Notes: generated by a model not told the origin, from the sequence alone. A stretch of DNA of 64,000 nucleotides from Nitrosomonas communis (GCF_001007935.1 NZ_CP011451.1:372001-436000); one strand, 5' to 3'. Positions 49,388 through 59,714 are shown, counted from the first letter of the stretch. Translations and numbers: made by a program.

Positions 49388-50214
49388 GCACGTTAAAAGT
49401 CCTGGAGAGGGAGTGTTTCGAAGAATTGTTTGGAATGGGCAGCGGCTATGTCATGGATTTCTCGAATAGGACGTTTAATGAGTTCTTCCAGGAAATCGCG
49501 CGTATCAACATCTATTCGGACAAATATGCCGCGAATGGAGACTCGAAAGCAAAGAGGCTTAGAGCCTTTGTCGAGCTTGAGGCTGACACTCTTGTCGGAA
49601 AAGTACTTTCAGAACTATTGGAGTACTGGCATTACAAGACTCCTCACCCTAGTACCAGGGAAACGACGCTATTAAGAAGAGCGAGACAAATTGTAGAGCG
49701 ATTACTTGGCCACCCTGCACCGCCACAAGATTCTAGCAAAGCATTTCTGAAGCAGGATTTCGGCCCTATCTCACTCCAGAAAATATCATCTGCCGGGCCA
49801 CTTGTTCCTATCCTCGAATCTAGGCTTGACGAGGCGATCCGTTGTTTTAACGCAGATTCTCCTTTGGCAGTGATTTTCCATTGCGGCAGTATTCTAGAAG
49901 GATTGTTGCTCGCACTCGCATGCGCCAATCCACAGCAGTTCAATCAAGCTCCGAATAGCCCGAAAAACAAGGCTAACAATGTGAAGCAATTCCATGAATG
50001 GACGTTAGCGCAATTTATTGATGTTGCCTGCGAGCTCGGCTATCTCAAGTTGGATATAAAAAAATTCAGTCACGCGCTACGGGATTTCAGGAATTACATT
50101 CACCCATACGAACAAATGAGCGCTCGTTTCAATCCAGACAAACACACGGCAGAAATCTGCTTGCAAGTATTAAAGGCTGCCATTGCTTCATTAAGTGGCA
50201 AGCGAGGCTCCTAG
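49384..50214 (+). CDS. HEPN/Abi-C-like protein embedded in the type I RM operon
   Basis: A 276-residue protein whose ATG overlaps the hsdS stop (ATGA), so it is translationally coupled to the RM genes. The N-terminal about 90 residues (FGMGSGYVMDFSNRTFNEFF, SKAKRLRAFVELEADTLVGK) match a domain I have seen attached to defence and NTPase proteins, though I cannot name it securely. The C-terminal half resembles abortive-infection C-terminal/HEPN domains: HCGSILEGLLLALAC, then FSHALRDFRNYIHPYE, where RDFRNYIH fits the Rx4-6H HEPN ribonuclease motif. A 256-bp gap separates it from hsdR. It may be an RNase effector or an anti-restriction/regulatory partner; neither is shown. Confidence 0.6.
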   Translation: MSTLKVLERECFEELFGMGSGYVMDFSNRTFNEFFQEIARINIYSDKYAANGDSKAKRLRAFVELEADTLVGKVLSELLEYWHYKTPHPSTRETTLLRRARQIVERLLGHPAPPQDSSKAFLKQDFGPISLQKISSAGPLVPILESRLDEAIRCFNADSPLAVIFHCGSILEGLLLALACANPQQFNQAPNSPKNKANNVKQFHEWTLAQFIDVACELGYLKLDIKKFSHALRDFRNYIHPYEQMSARFNPDKHTAEICLQVLKAAIASLSGKRGS

Positions 50215-50470
50215 TAATGACTATAGCATCTGTTTAATGCCATACGCACAATACAAAAATAGATGAAGCAGCCTCCGGAGATACTCCGGATGTTTTCCAC
50301 GAACTCTATAAGTTTATGAAGTCAAGCTCCGGAGGTTTAGAGTAAATTCGTAGAAAATTGAGACAAGAAGCTTACTTAGGCGCTAGCATAGCGCCAGCAG
50401 CCTACAATCGATTAAATAACTGAATATATAAGAATTTTTTATTTAGTTGCAAATATAGAAATGACATGAC

Positions 50471-53400
50471 ATGACCGAAGACCAACTCGAACAACTTGCC
50501 CTTTCCTGGTTCCAGGATACGGGTTGGGACTATCGTTGTGGGCCGAACATCGCTCCGGACGGCGAAAACCCTGAACGTACCGATTACCGTCGGGTGTTGC
50601 TGACTGGCCGTTTGAAAGAAGCGCTACAGCGCTTGAACGCCGGCATCCCGGCTTCGGTGTTGGATGATGTGGTGCACCAACTTACCAAACCAAGTCATCC
50701 ATCGTTGATCCGGAAAATCGCAGTTTTCACGAATTGCTCATCGATGGTGTACCTGTAGAGGTAGAGATTGATGGCCAGAAGCGTGGTGACCGCGTGCGCC
50801 TGATCGATTTTGATCATCCAGAGCAGAACCGCTTTCTGGTAGTCAATCAATACATGGTGCAGGGAGCCAAACAGCCGCGTCGACCTGATCTGGTGTGTTT
50901 CATCAACGGCTTGCCAATTGCGGTCATCGAGCTGAAGAACCCTGCTGCTGAGCAGGCGAATATCTGGTCGGCCTTCAATCAACTGGGAACCTACAAAGCA
51001 GAGATTACTGATCTGCTTATCTACAACGAGGCACTGGTAATCTCCGACGGTCTTCACGCGCGTGTTGGATCGCTCACGGCAGACCGCGAGCGCTTTCTGC
51101 CGTGGCGCACGATCCGTAATGAAAATGATCGTCCCTTACTGGAGCTTGAGTTGGAGAAGGTGGTGCGTGGTTTCTTCGCGCCTGAACTACTGCTGGATTT
51201 TCTGCGGTATTTCATTCTCTATGAGCAGACCGATGATGGTCTAATCAAGAAGATCGCGGGTTATCATCAATTTCACGCCGTGCGTGAGGCAGTGCGTGTC
51301 ACCGTCATTGCTGCCACACAACCACAGGTAGAAACAAACCAGATGAAAGAGGAACGCGCTACTTATGGCAAGCAGGTAGTGCCAGGTTCACGCAAGGGCG
51401 GCATCGTCTGGCATACCAGGGCTCGGGCAAGAGCATCTCAATGGTGTGCTTTACCGGCAAACTGATGCAACGAGCGGAAATGCAGAATCCGACGATTGTC
51501 GTGATCACCGACCGCAATGATCTGGATGGGCAACTGTTCCAGACCTTCGTTGATGCACGTTCATTGTTGAAAGAAATCCCGCAGCAAGCAGAAGATCGCG
51601 AGCAATTACGTACATTATTGGCAGGGCGACCATCCGGCGGCATCATTTTTACCACCGTACAGAAGTTTTCACCAGAGAAAGACAAAGATCAATTCCCGTG
51701 CCTGACTGAGCGCACCAATATCGTGGTGATTGCCGATGAAGCGCACCGTTCGCAATACGGCTTTCGCGCAGTGCTCGACAAGAAGTCAGGCAAATACAAG
51801 TATGGCTTCGCCAAGCATCTGCGTGATGCCCTGCCCTACGCCACCTTTGTCGGTTTTACCGGCACGCCGGTGGAAACGGATGATAAGGATACCCGTGCGG
51901 TGTTCGGCGACTATGTCAGCATCTACGACATCCAGGATGCGGTGGATGACGGTGCCACAGTACCGATCTATTATGAAAGCCGCCTGGCCAGGCTGGATAT
52001 CAATCAGGCGCAGATTGAGCAACTCAGCGAGCAGGTTGAGGAAATCTTCGAGGATGAAGAAAACATCGCGCTGCGCGAGGCAGCCAAAACCAAGTGGGCC
52101 GCACTGGAAAAGCTCGTGGGTGCGAAGCCGCGTATCAAGCAAGTGGCAGCGGATATCGTGCAGCACTTTGACGCACGCAATGCGGCTGTGGAAGGCAAAG
52201 GCATGATCGTGACCATGAGCCGTGAAATTTGCGTTCACCTCTATAACGCCATCGTCTCGCTACGGCCGCAATGGCACAGTCCTGATCCGGTTCAAGGGGC
52301 AATCAAGATAATCATGACCGGCTCGGCAGCAGATACCGAGTTGATGCGACCTCATATCTATAGCGCCGCTACCAAGAAGCAATTGGAAAAGCGTTTCAAA
52401 CATCCCAAAGATCCGCTGAAGCTGGTGATCGTGCGTGATATGTGGTTGACCGGCTTTGATGTGCCCTGCCTACATACCATGTATATTGACAAGCCGATGC
52501 GCGACCACAACCTGATGCAGGCCATCGCCCGCGTCAACCGTGTGTTCCGTGATAAGGAAGGCGGGCTGGTAGTCGACTATATCGGCATCGCCGCTGAGCT
52601 GCGCCGTGCATTGAAAATCTATACTGACAGCCGGGGCAAGGGTCAGCCCACCCTTGATACTGCGGAAGCGCTGGCCAAACTCAAGGAGCTGATGGAGATA
52701 GCGCGCAGCCTGCTGCATGGTTTTGACTATGCCGCCTATCGCATTCAGGCGACAACCTTGCTGCTGCCCGCTGCCAATTTTGTGCTGGGACTGGAAGATG
52801 GCAAGAAACGCTGGGCTGATGTGGTACTAGCGATTACCAAGGCTTTTTCACTGTGCGGTACGCTGGATGACGCCATCACACTACGGGAAGAGATTGCTTT
52901 CTTCCAGGCTATCAAGAGCGTGATCGCCAAAGCCACCGAAACCGATAAGAAATTGTCGGAGGATCACAAGCACGCAGTACTCAGGCAGATTCTGGACAAT
53001 GCGGTGGTGGCCGAAGGCGTGGAGGATGTCTTCAAGCTGGCGGGACTGGAACGGCCAGACATTGGCATCCTCTCCGATGGCCTTCTGGAAGAGGTACGCA
53101 ATTTACCGCAGCGCAACTTTGCGGTGGAACTGCTGCAGAAACTGCTCAATGATGAGATCAAATCCCGCAGCAGAGCCAACGTGATTCTAGAGAAGAAATT
53201 CAGCGATCGCCTGCAGGAGGCGTTAAATCGTTACCGCAGCCGTGCCATTGAAAGTTCCCAGGTAATTGAAGAGCTAATTCAGATGGCCAAGGAATTCCGT
53301 GAAGCGGCCAAACGCGGCGAGCATCTGGGACTGAATGAATCGGAGCTCGCTTTCTATGACGCGCTGACCGACAACGAAAGCGCAGTACGTGAGCTGGGCG

Positions 53401-53615
53401 ACGAGATCCTGAAAAAAATCGCGCACGAACTGACCGAGAAGCTGCGCCACAGCACCACGGTTGACTGGCAGAAACGCGAAAGTGTCCGTGCGCGCCTGCG
53501 TAATCTGGTGCGCATCACCCTGCGCCGCTATAAATATCCACCCGATCGACAGGAAGAAGCTATCAGGCTAGTTTTAGAACAGGCTGAACGGCTATCTGAC
53601 CAATGGACGAAATAG
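50471..53615 (+). pseudogene. hsdR: Type I restriction endonuclease HsdR, broken by two frameshifts
   Basis: Motor and nuclease subunit of the type I RM system. Three frames join into one roughly 1,050-residue protein. The first break, near 50712-50715, lies in LIRENRSFHELL (CGGAAAAT where CGGGAAAAT is needed). The second, near 51415-51420, lies inside Walker [16 protein letters not shown] (CATACCAGG where CATACCCAGG is needed). Both are one-base losses in G or C runs. Otherwise the nuclease part (RRPDLVCFINGLPIAVIELK), [20 protein letters not shown] and the C-terminal region are intact. As written the cell has modification without restriction. Sequencing indels remain possible. Confidence 0.85.
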
Positions 53616-53680
53616 GCATTGATAATGACGATAGCGCGTTAACTGGCATCACTAACTTAGAAATAGAGGAGAATGACATT

Positions 53681-53839
53681 ATGCGTACTACTTTGTATAT
53701 AAATGATGAATTGCTAAACAAAGATCAGCATATTACCGGTTTAACCGAAAAGAATACTTTAGCACGAGAAGTTACGTGTCTTGATCAAGCAAGAAAATAT
53801 CTGCGACGGTACGGCTTGAAGGCAGCGAGCCAAAGCTAA
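53681..53839 (+). pseudogene. VapB-like antitoxin remnant
   Basis: ATG 53681 follows AGGAG by nine bases and opens MRTTLYINDELLNKDQHITG then LTEKNTLAREV, the ribbon-helix-helix start of VapB (DUF2191) antitoxins. After this the frame drifts. The expected C-terminal GSEPKLKPIPQRQ is found one base out of frame, running past 53839. No vapC toxin follows, so this is an orphan remnant of a toxin-antitoxin pair at the edge of the RM island. A frame opening at 53603 inside hsdR is unlikely to be used. Confidence 0.6.
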
Positions 53840-53904
53840 AGCCAATACCGCAACGGCAATATGAAGGAGATCCTGTATTTCACGTTTACATATTGTGCTT
53901 ACAT

Positions 53905-54366
53905 TCATGTTGCGCAGGGTTGACGCAGCATCTTTTTAACTTCATCAGCATGCATCTCCTCTGCCACAATTTGACTGCGCGCATACTCCTCTACCAAGAC
54001 AGATTTACCTTGAGCCAATTCCAGCAGTTGATAATAGAGATTCAGCGACTTATCTTCATGAGCAAGGGATTCCTGCAAGATATCGCCGACCGGGACCGAA
54101 CAGGCTAGACTATTATCGTGCTCGTGTGTCTCCAGCAAAGGCCCGATGGCGAGCGAGGGATGTCCTCCTAGTAGGGTGACAAGCTCACCCGCCTTGCGCG
54201 CATGCAGCAATCCTTCTTCAGCTTGTTTATTTAACCACTCCACGATAGGTATACGGTTATAGCCGTATACCATCAAGGCGTAGTGCGTATAACGTACCAC
54301 ACCGGCCAGCTCGAGTTCCATGATTTGATTCAATAAGGCGACCGCTTTATCTTTATCTAAGCTCAT
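53905..54366 (-). CDS. Ferritin-like (bacterioferritin-family) protein
   Basis: A 153-residue four-helix ferritin-like protein. Likely di-iron ligands are the Glu in MELELAGVVRYTHYAL, the ExxH of KQAEEGLLHARK, and the Glu plus ExxH of IVAEEMHADEV. Bacterioferritin-like family members store iron or detoxify it with peroxide. No haem-ligand methionine could be assigned, so calling it Bfr itself would go too far. The minus-strand start at 54366 has GAGGAGGA upstream. The neighbouring peroxiredoxin on the same strand supports an oxidative-stress role. Confidence 0.8.
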   Translation of the reverse strand: MSLDKDKAVALLNQIMELELAGVVRYTHYALMVYGYNRIPIVEWLNKQAEEGLLHARKAGELVTLLGGHPSLAIGPLLETHEHDNSLACSVPVGDILQESLAHEDKSLNLYYQLLELAQGKSVLVEEYARSQIVAEEMHADEVKKMLRQPCAT

Positions 54367-54561
54367 GTGTTCCTCCTCTCAGCTCTGAAGTATAAGTAAC
54401 GATATTTCGCTAAAAAGTTTTAACAAAACTTTATTTTATCCATACTCATGAGACTGATTATCTGGCTTATGCGTTCCTTTTATATTGCACTTAAATTGCT
54501 TATTATAATCTCTTCCTAATCTATCTATTAAAACGCCAGCGTGAAGCAGTCGAATTCGGCC

Positions 54562-55164
54562 TTACAATTTGTCCCCGTGGTTGCTGAGGTATTCTGCTAC
54601 TCCTTCAGGACTTGCTTTCATGCCAGGTTGTCCGCTTTTCCAGCCAGCTGGGCAAACTTCACCATGCTCTTCATGGAAGCGCAGGGCGTCAACCATGCGC
54701 AACATTTCATCGACATCACGTCCGAGTGGCAGATCATTGACGACCTGATGCCGTACAATACCTTGTTTATCGATCAGGAAAGAGCCGCGTAGCGCAACAT
54801 GATTGGGATGGGCGACCCCATAGGCATTCATCACTTCGCCGCCTAAATCAGCCACCAGTGTAATATCAATTGGACCCAGTCCACCTTTGGTGATAGGGGT
54901 ATTGCGCCAGGCGTAATGCGTGAAGTGTGAATCGACAGAGACACCAATTACTTCTACATTACGTTGCTGGAAATCTTTCGCCCGATGGGAATGTGCAATG
55001 ATTTCCGAGGGGCAGACAAAAGTAAAATCCAGCGGATAGAAAAACAGAACGGCGTATTTGTTACGGATATGAGTATGAAAATTAAAATTCTCATCAAAGC
55101 TGCCATCAGGTAAGACAGCAGGTTTAGTAAAATCAGGTGCAGGACATGTGACGAGTACAGACAT
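54562..55164 (-). CDS. 2-Cys peroxiredoxin (AhpC/Prx1 type)
   Basis: Thiol peroxidase of the cytoplasm, 200 residues. The peroxidatic cysteine lies in DFTFVCPSEIIAHSHR and the resolving cysteine in HGEVCPAGWKSGQPGM near the C-terminus, the typical 2-Cys arrangement. ATG 55164 is preferred because AAGGA lies seven bases before it. The TTG at 55179 would overlap that site. It is separated by 195 bp from the ferritin-like gene. No OxyR site was identified in the 198 bp shared with the divergent amine oxidase gene. Confidence 0.92.
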   Translation of the reverse strand: MSVLVTCPAPDFTKPAVLPDGSFDENFNFHTHIRNKYAVLFFYPLDFTFVCPSEIIAHSHRAKDFQQRNVEVIGVSVDSHFTHYAWRNTPITKGGLGPIDITLVADLGGEVMNAYGVAHPNHVALRGSFLIDKQGIVRHQVVNDLPLGRDVDEMLRMVDALRFHEEHGEVCPAGWKSGQPGMKASPEGVAEYLSNHGDKL

Positions 55165-55362
55165 AATATTTCCTTTCAAGTAAGTAAATTAATTCGGTAA
55201 CAATTGACTTGTACGAGGTCAACGTTATGATTGAAGCTTTTCTCTTCTTATTTTGCTTAGTATCATATACTAGATACCCTGGACGCAAAAGTAAACAGGG
55301 GATTTTTGAAGAGCATGATGCGGTAGAAACATCATCTGAGCAGCACACGAAAAAAGGAGAGA

Positions 55363-56868
55363 ATGATGAGTGATTCGATGCAGCTGGATACCGTCATTAT
55401 CGGAGGAGGGATTACCGGCCTTTACGCGTGTTATCAATTATATAAGCAGAAAGGACCTGGGCATAGAATAGCCCTCTTCGAAAAATCTGAGCGATTTGGT
55501 GGGCGCATCGAGACCGTCGAGATGGATGGGTTCCTGGCAGAATTTGGTCCCATGCGCTTTGAGAAAAAAGGTCAACCGCTTCTTATGAGTCTTATCCAGG
55601 AATTAAAACTGGCAACCTGTTATTTTCCACCCTATACCCCAGCCACTAATCTGGAAGCACTCTTTGATCTGGAAAAAGATGAAGGCCGTATTTCTCATGG
55701 ACACCCATTTAATGCGCTTGAGCTTTTAAGTCTGGGCATATTGCGGGTTCTTGGACAAAGTGGTGGTGATTTAAACAATCCGCGAGATACACGGCACTGG
55801 GAATGGTGGGCTGACCTGGATGAAGCTTTCTATCACCGCGTCAGAAATGAGTTTACTTTTAATGGAATCTCACTTTACCAAACCGGCTTCTGGAATGTAT
55901 TAAGTGAGGTGTTGAGCCACAATGCCCTTAAGAAAATTATTGAATATGGTACATTTTACCATTTTATCCACCAAAATCCCTCTGCCGCAGAGTGGATCAA
56001 TTTCTGGCTCAGAGGATTGCATCCTGAAGATGAGCTGGTTGGCATTAGGCAGGGAACCGAAGCACTGGTCACTGAGTTAGTAAAATTATTCTCTTTGTCT
56101 CAATACCCTTCGATTCAGCTTTACAGGAATTATTGTTTGACTGCCATTTATCAAGATGAAAATAATCATCTTAGATTGACTCTGGAAACGCCCCATCACG
56201 AAAGCATCACTGTGCGCACTCGCCACCTCGTGCTGGCGATTCCGCAGAGCTCTTTAAAAAAACTCTTACCCTTTTTTCCCGATGCTATTGGGCGCATCAT
56301 TAACGGAGTTATCCCTGTTCCATTATTAAAATGTTTTTTTGTCACAAAAACACCCTGGTGGAACGCCAAAACCAAACCACAAACTCGTGCCTCGTCCATT
56401 CCAGCCCGAGAGCTCCATTATTACTACCGTGAAGAAGTCGATCAAAAACGGGGCATGGTGATGGTTTATGGCGATGCCCCTTCCATGAATTATTGGAAGC
56501 TTTTTGTTAAAAATGAACCTCATGAAAGAGCAGAAATCAATCACGACGAGCGACTTATCGAACAATACCTGCAATATTTAACCCCGCACCCTGCAAGCCT
56601 CAGCCCAAAAGAACGGAAAGAACAGGCACAGGCTATTACCTGTTTCGGCATCCGTGACTGGGGCAAAGAACCCTTCGAAGCGGGCTGCCATATCTGGAAG
56701 CCAGGGATACTCGTTGATCAGTCAATCGCTACGCTGGCAAGTTTTGGTGTAACTGATTCTATCTCCCAGAGGAATATTCATATCTGCGGCGAAGCTTATT
56801 CTGATTTCCAGGGATTCATTGAAGGAGGGCTTCGCTCAGTTCTCACTATACTCAAGCACATAAACTAA
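55363..56868 (+). CDS. FAD-dependent amine oxidase
   Basis: A 501-residue flavin amine oxidase-family enzyme. The dinucleotide-binding motif DTVIIGGGITGLYACYQLY is at the N-terminus, followed by FEKSERFGGRIETVEMDGFL. The C-terminal FAD contact is HICGEAYSDFQGFIEGGLRS. It would oxidise an amine to an aldehyde with peroxide release. AGGAGAG precedes the tandem ATGATG start. An SMR-type pump (36 bp downstream) and a PLP decarboxylase (convergent) follow, so the three may handle one biogenic amine. The substrate is not known. Confidence 0.82.
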   Translation: MMSDSMQLDTVIIGGGITGLYACYQLYKQKGPGHRIALFEKSERFGGRIETVEMDGFLAEFGPMRFEKKGQPLLMSLIQELKLATCYFPPYTPATNLEALFDLEKDEGRISHGHPFNALELLSLGILRVLGQSGGDLNNPRDTRHWEWWADLDEAFYHRVRNEFTFNGISLYQTGFWNVLSEVLSHNALKKIIEYGTFYHFIHQNPSAAEWINFWLRGLHPEDELVGIRQGTEALVTELVKLFSLSQYPSIQLYRNYCLTAIYQDENNHLRLTLETPHHESITVRTRHLVLAIPQSSLKKLLPFFPDAIGRIINGVIPVPLLKCFFVTKTPWWNAKTKPQTRASSIPARELHYYYREEVDQKRGMVMVYGDAPSMNYWKLFVKNEPHERAEINHDERLIEQYLQYLTPHPASLSPKERKEQAQAITCFGIRDWGKEPFEAGCHIWKPGILVDQSIATLASFGVTDSISQRNIHICGEAYSDFQGFIEGGLRSVLTILKHIN

Positions 56869-56904
56869 TCAATTCTTTAATCTTATCTTCATGGAATCAT
56901 ATCA

Positions 56905-57237
56905 ATGCAACAATGGATTTTTCTTTCGCTCGCTATTCTGAGCGAAGTAATTGCCACCTCATTCCTCAAGGCAACAGAAGGATTTACTCGCTTTTGTCCC
57001 TCGTTGGTCGTCGTGGTTGGATACTTGCTGGCTTTTTACCTTTTATCCCTCACACTCAAAACAATCCCGGTAGGTATCGCCTACGCTATCTGGTCAGGGG
57101 CAGGAGTGGTACTCATTGCGATTATCGGGTGGCTATTTTTAGAACAATCCCTCGATATACCAGCCATTATTGGCCTATTGCTGATCGTTGCAGGTGTCCT
57201 GATCATTAATGTCTTTTCCAAAACGGTTTCCCATTAA
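56905..57237 (+). CDS. SMR-family multidrug/quaternary ammonium efflux protein
   Basis: A 110-residue, four-helix small multidrug resistance protein (EmrE/SugE family). It has the essential membrane Glu in LAILSEVIATSFLKATEGFT and the conserved VGIAYAIWSGAGVVLIAIIG. It works as a dimeric proton antiporter in the inner membrane. The E-V-I-A-T and W-S-G-A-G motifs fit the EmrE-like group rather than the guanidinium (Gdx) group. It is 36 bp behind the amine oxidase and probably cotranscribed. Confidence 0.92.
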   Translation: MQQWIFLSLAILSEVIATSFLKATEGFTRFCPSLVVVVGYLLAFYLLSLTLKTIPVGIAYAIWSGAGVVLIAIIGWLFLEQSLDIPAIIGLLLIVAGVLIINVFSKTVSH

Positions 57238-57260
57238 TTCCTTAACAAGAAGCGGTAAGC

Positions 57261-58583
57261 TTACTCCTCCTTTTTACCCAGATCAGTTAGAAATTGATCC
57301 AGAATTTCCTTGCTGGCATGCGGCATCACGACCACATGCACATGAGGAACATGTTCCTTATCGATCTCCACTCCCATCGCCGCCAAACTATAGCGATTGA
57401 CCACGGTATCACCTGGTTTTCTGAAATAAATCGTATTGGATTGCGGGTTGGCTCTCACAGGCTGTAAATAATCGTAGTGCGCCATCATTTCCTTTAATAA
57501 ATAGGTCGTATTATCCAGCATGCTTTTGGCATCAGCAGCTTGCTTGCTAAAAGCCGCTTCCGAGCTGAAAAAATAAAACTCGGCAGCTTTCATCGCATCG
57601 CGCGAACAAGTAATCGTTCCAGGAATCTGCAGAATATATTCAGGATCATGAATCTGACCAAACTGGGTAAGGAACATCTCAAAGTTTGCTCTGGTCGTGA
57701 TAAATAAGCCTGCTGGTGCAGGGAATCCGAAGAATTTATGACATGAGACGGCAATAGAATCATAACGTTTTACTTTTCTCCCTGTTCCCTCATCTGAGAT
57801 CTCATGCAATAGCTCAGCCGCAAACTGGGTATGCGGCAGATAACCCCCAAACAACGCTGCATCCAGATGAAGATAAGCTGTGCGGCCTTTAAGCTTTGCT
57901 TGGATACCGTCTATGGAATCGACCGCACCTTTGAAAGTTGTGCCAATCGTTGCCACTACCAAAGCAGGATAATTGGCATTTGCTTTCAATTGCCTTTCCA
58001 GATCATCTATATCCATGCTGCCATCGCGATCGGTACCGACTACTACCCATTCCAGATTCAATAAATCTGTGAGAATTTGGATGGAGTAATGCGCTTCTCT
58101 CGTGAAATATATTTTAGGCATCACCCCTGTCTGGCTTCTTAGCAACGTACGGCCCATGTACAGTCCGTGCATATTGCTGTCAGTACCACTATTGCTGAGA
58201 AAACCCCAGACATTGTCTTGTGAAAAACCATACACTGTTCCGAACCGGTTTATAAGCTCTCTTTCAAACAGATGACTATTAAAAGGGATATGGCTATGAG
58301 CGTAGGGATTGCCGACGTTGTTAAAACCAAACTGATTAAGACCAGCTGAAAATAACTCTTTACGCCAGACGAAAAACTCCTCCGGCGGCGTAGCCATATT
58401 GAGTGGATACCCCAGAAGCATATTTTTTTGCTTTGGCAACTCTTTCATACTTTTTAGCAGTTCAGCAGAAGGTTGTTGCGGATGAGACAGAAGAGCATGA
58501 CCCGGCGTTATATTGGGGTAGCAAGTAGCCATCAGGGCAGTAGGGCCACTCAAACCAAGAGATTGCCGTCGATTCATCAACAT
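57261..58583 (-). CDS. PLP-dependent decarboxylase (histidine decarboxylase-like)
   Basis: A group II decarboxylase-family enzyme of about 440 residues. The PLP lysine lies in DSIAVSCHKFFGFPAPAGLF and the cofactor Asp region in AYLHLDAALFGGYLP. GFLSNSGTDSNMHGLYMGR and YFTREAHYSIQ match bacterial PLP histidine decarboxylases. The start is uncertain (58592, 58583 or 58577); 58583 has AGGA ten bases upstream. The N-terminus NRRQSLGLSGPTALMATC resembles a twin-arginine signal, unusual for this cytoplasmic family. It converges on the SMR gene. Amine production, export and oxidation may be linked. Confidence 0.82.
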   Translation of the reverse strand: MLMNRRQSLGLSGPTALMATCYPNITPGHALLSHPQQPSAELLKSMKELPKQKNMLLGYPLNMATPPEEFFVWRKELFSAGLNQFGFNNVGNPYAHSHIPFNSHLFERELINRFGTVYGFSQDNVWGFLSNSGTDSNMHGLYMGRTLLRSQTGVMPKIYFTREAHYSIQILTDLLNLEWVVVGTDRDGSMDIDDLERQLKANANYPALVVATIGTTFKGAVDSIDGIQAKLKGRTAYLHLDAALFGGYLPHTQFAAELLHEISDEGTGRKVKRYDSIAVSCHKFFGFPAPAGLFITTRANFEMFLTQFGQIHDPEYILQIPGTITCSRDAMKAAEFYFFSSEAAFSKQAADAKSMLDNTTYLLKEMMAHYDYLQPVRANPQSNTIYFRKPGDTVVNRYSLAAMGVEIDKEHVPHVHVVVMPHASKEILDQFLTDLGKKEE

Positions 58584-58684
58584 AGCGTTCATTTCCTGGA
58601 CAATTATTTTATTGAGTTATAATAAATAAAAAAGTAAAGCAAAAAAGAAACTCATTCTTTTCGTTTCTTCTTTTTAATTAGCTC

Positions 58685-58787
58685 ATTCCATTTCCAAACC
58701 AAACATGATGCAAAGTCGAGTCGTAGACCATATAACTTATATGGCAAGGCAAAGCCGACAAAATCAGGCTTGCTTTAGATATGGAAT
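58685..58787. repeat. MITE-like palindromic repeat, copy 2
   Basis: Starts ATTCCATTTCCAAACCAAAC and ends CTTTAGATATGGAAT. The core TATATGGCAAGGCAAAGCCGAC is the complement of the core in copy 1. Same 103-bp length as copy 1, more diverged ends. It lies in the 301-bp gap between the decarboxylase and DUF2780 genes. Confidence 0.7.
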
Positions 58788-58893
58788 AACGCAAGAACAG
58801 CATTATCACAGTTTGCTATGAACAAGATCAGTAATCTGCCCGCTTACTGCAGTAAATAGCGTCAGCCGGGCAGACATCCTTTCATTGAAAAGG

Positions 58894-59415
58894 CTACATG
58901 CCACTCATCAATGCAGCTTTAAGTGCGGCCGCCACGGCACTGCCGCCACTACTTTCAACATATTGCACTATGGTAGGTATAAAATTTTTGACCATTTCAG
59001 GCTTCATGCCAATTTCCAAGAAAGTAGCTGTCATACCAGCTCCTCCAAGTGGACTTGGCGGCGGTGCAACCGTCATTAAATGGGGTACTTCAGGAACTGC
59101 ATCAGTCAGCGCGGTAAAATCCTCTGCTGACATTTTGGTTTTGGCTAACTGGAACAGAGAACCCGCCCCCGCTTCAGCTTGCCGCTGATTGACGCCAAAT
59201 TGCTGCATTAATTCCTTGGTCAGTCCAGTCGCAGGAATCTCGGCTGGCACAGCCGTTTTTGCAGCCTCGCTGCCTGGCAAAACTTGTCTACCCTGCTCTA
59301 AAGTTTCACTAGCACTTGGGAGTTGCCCCAAATCGACCGCGTTGGCATGACCGGGCACCAATAGCGTAATACTCAACGAAAAAAATGCACTTATCAATCT
59401 GATTGTTTTCATCAC
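58894..59415 (-). CDS. DUF2780 (VcgC/VcgE-like) secreted protein
   Basis: A 173-residue protein with a clear signal peptide (IRLISAFFSLSITLLVPGHANA). The remaining domain, LTKELMQQFGVNQRQAEAGA, then GSLFQLAKTKMSAEDFTAL and a Gly/Pro-rich PPPSPLGGAGM, matches the DUF2780 family. It ends SSGGSAVAAALKAALMSGM. It is probably periplasmic; the function is not known. GAGGAGTG precedes the start. Palindromic repeats flank the gene on both sides. Confidence 0.78.
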   Translation of the reverse strand: MMKTIRLISAFFSLSITLLVPGHANAVDLGQLPSASETLEQGRQVLPGSEAAKTAVPAEIPATGLTKELMQQFGVNQRQAEAGAGSLFQLAKTKMSAEDFTALTDAVPEVPHLMTVAPPPSPLGGAGMTATFLEIGMKPEMVKNFIPTIVQYVESSGGSAVAAALKAALMSGM

Positions 59416-59714
59416 TCACACTCCTCTATAAAAAGACTGTTCTTGATAGGAAATCAGAATCACACCAATAATTTAGATAATGAGATAAATATTTTTCCTC
59501 TATCTGCGTAATCATAAAACTTTCTTTATGGGAATTATTAGCTTACACCGATTCTGCTGATTTTTGATAAAGAATGATGTGCGCTGGACACAGTAATAAT
59601 ACTATTTGAAGGTTAGGCGTCTGCTATTTTTATTTGATTGATATCATCAAATTTCGTTCTCACAAACCCAACAAACTCAGGAACCATCATCATGCACTTC
59701 TATTCCAATGATTG

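Noticed and set aside
53603-53680. Upstream start for the vapB-like frame
   Set aside because: It overlaps the hsdR 3' end and lacks a ribosome site; AGGAG precedes ATG 53681.
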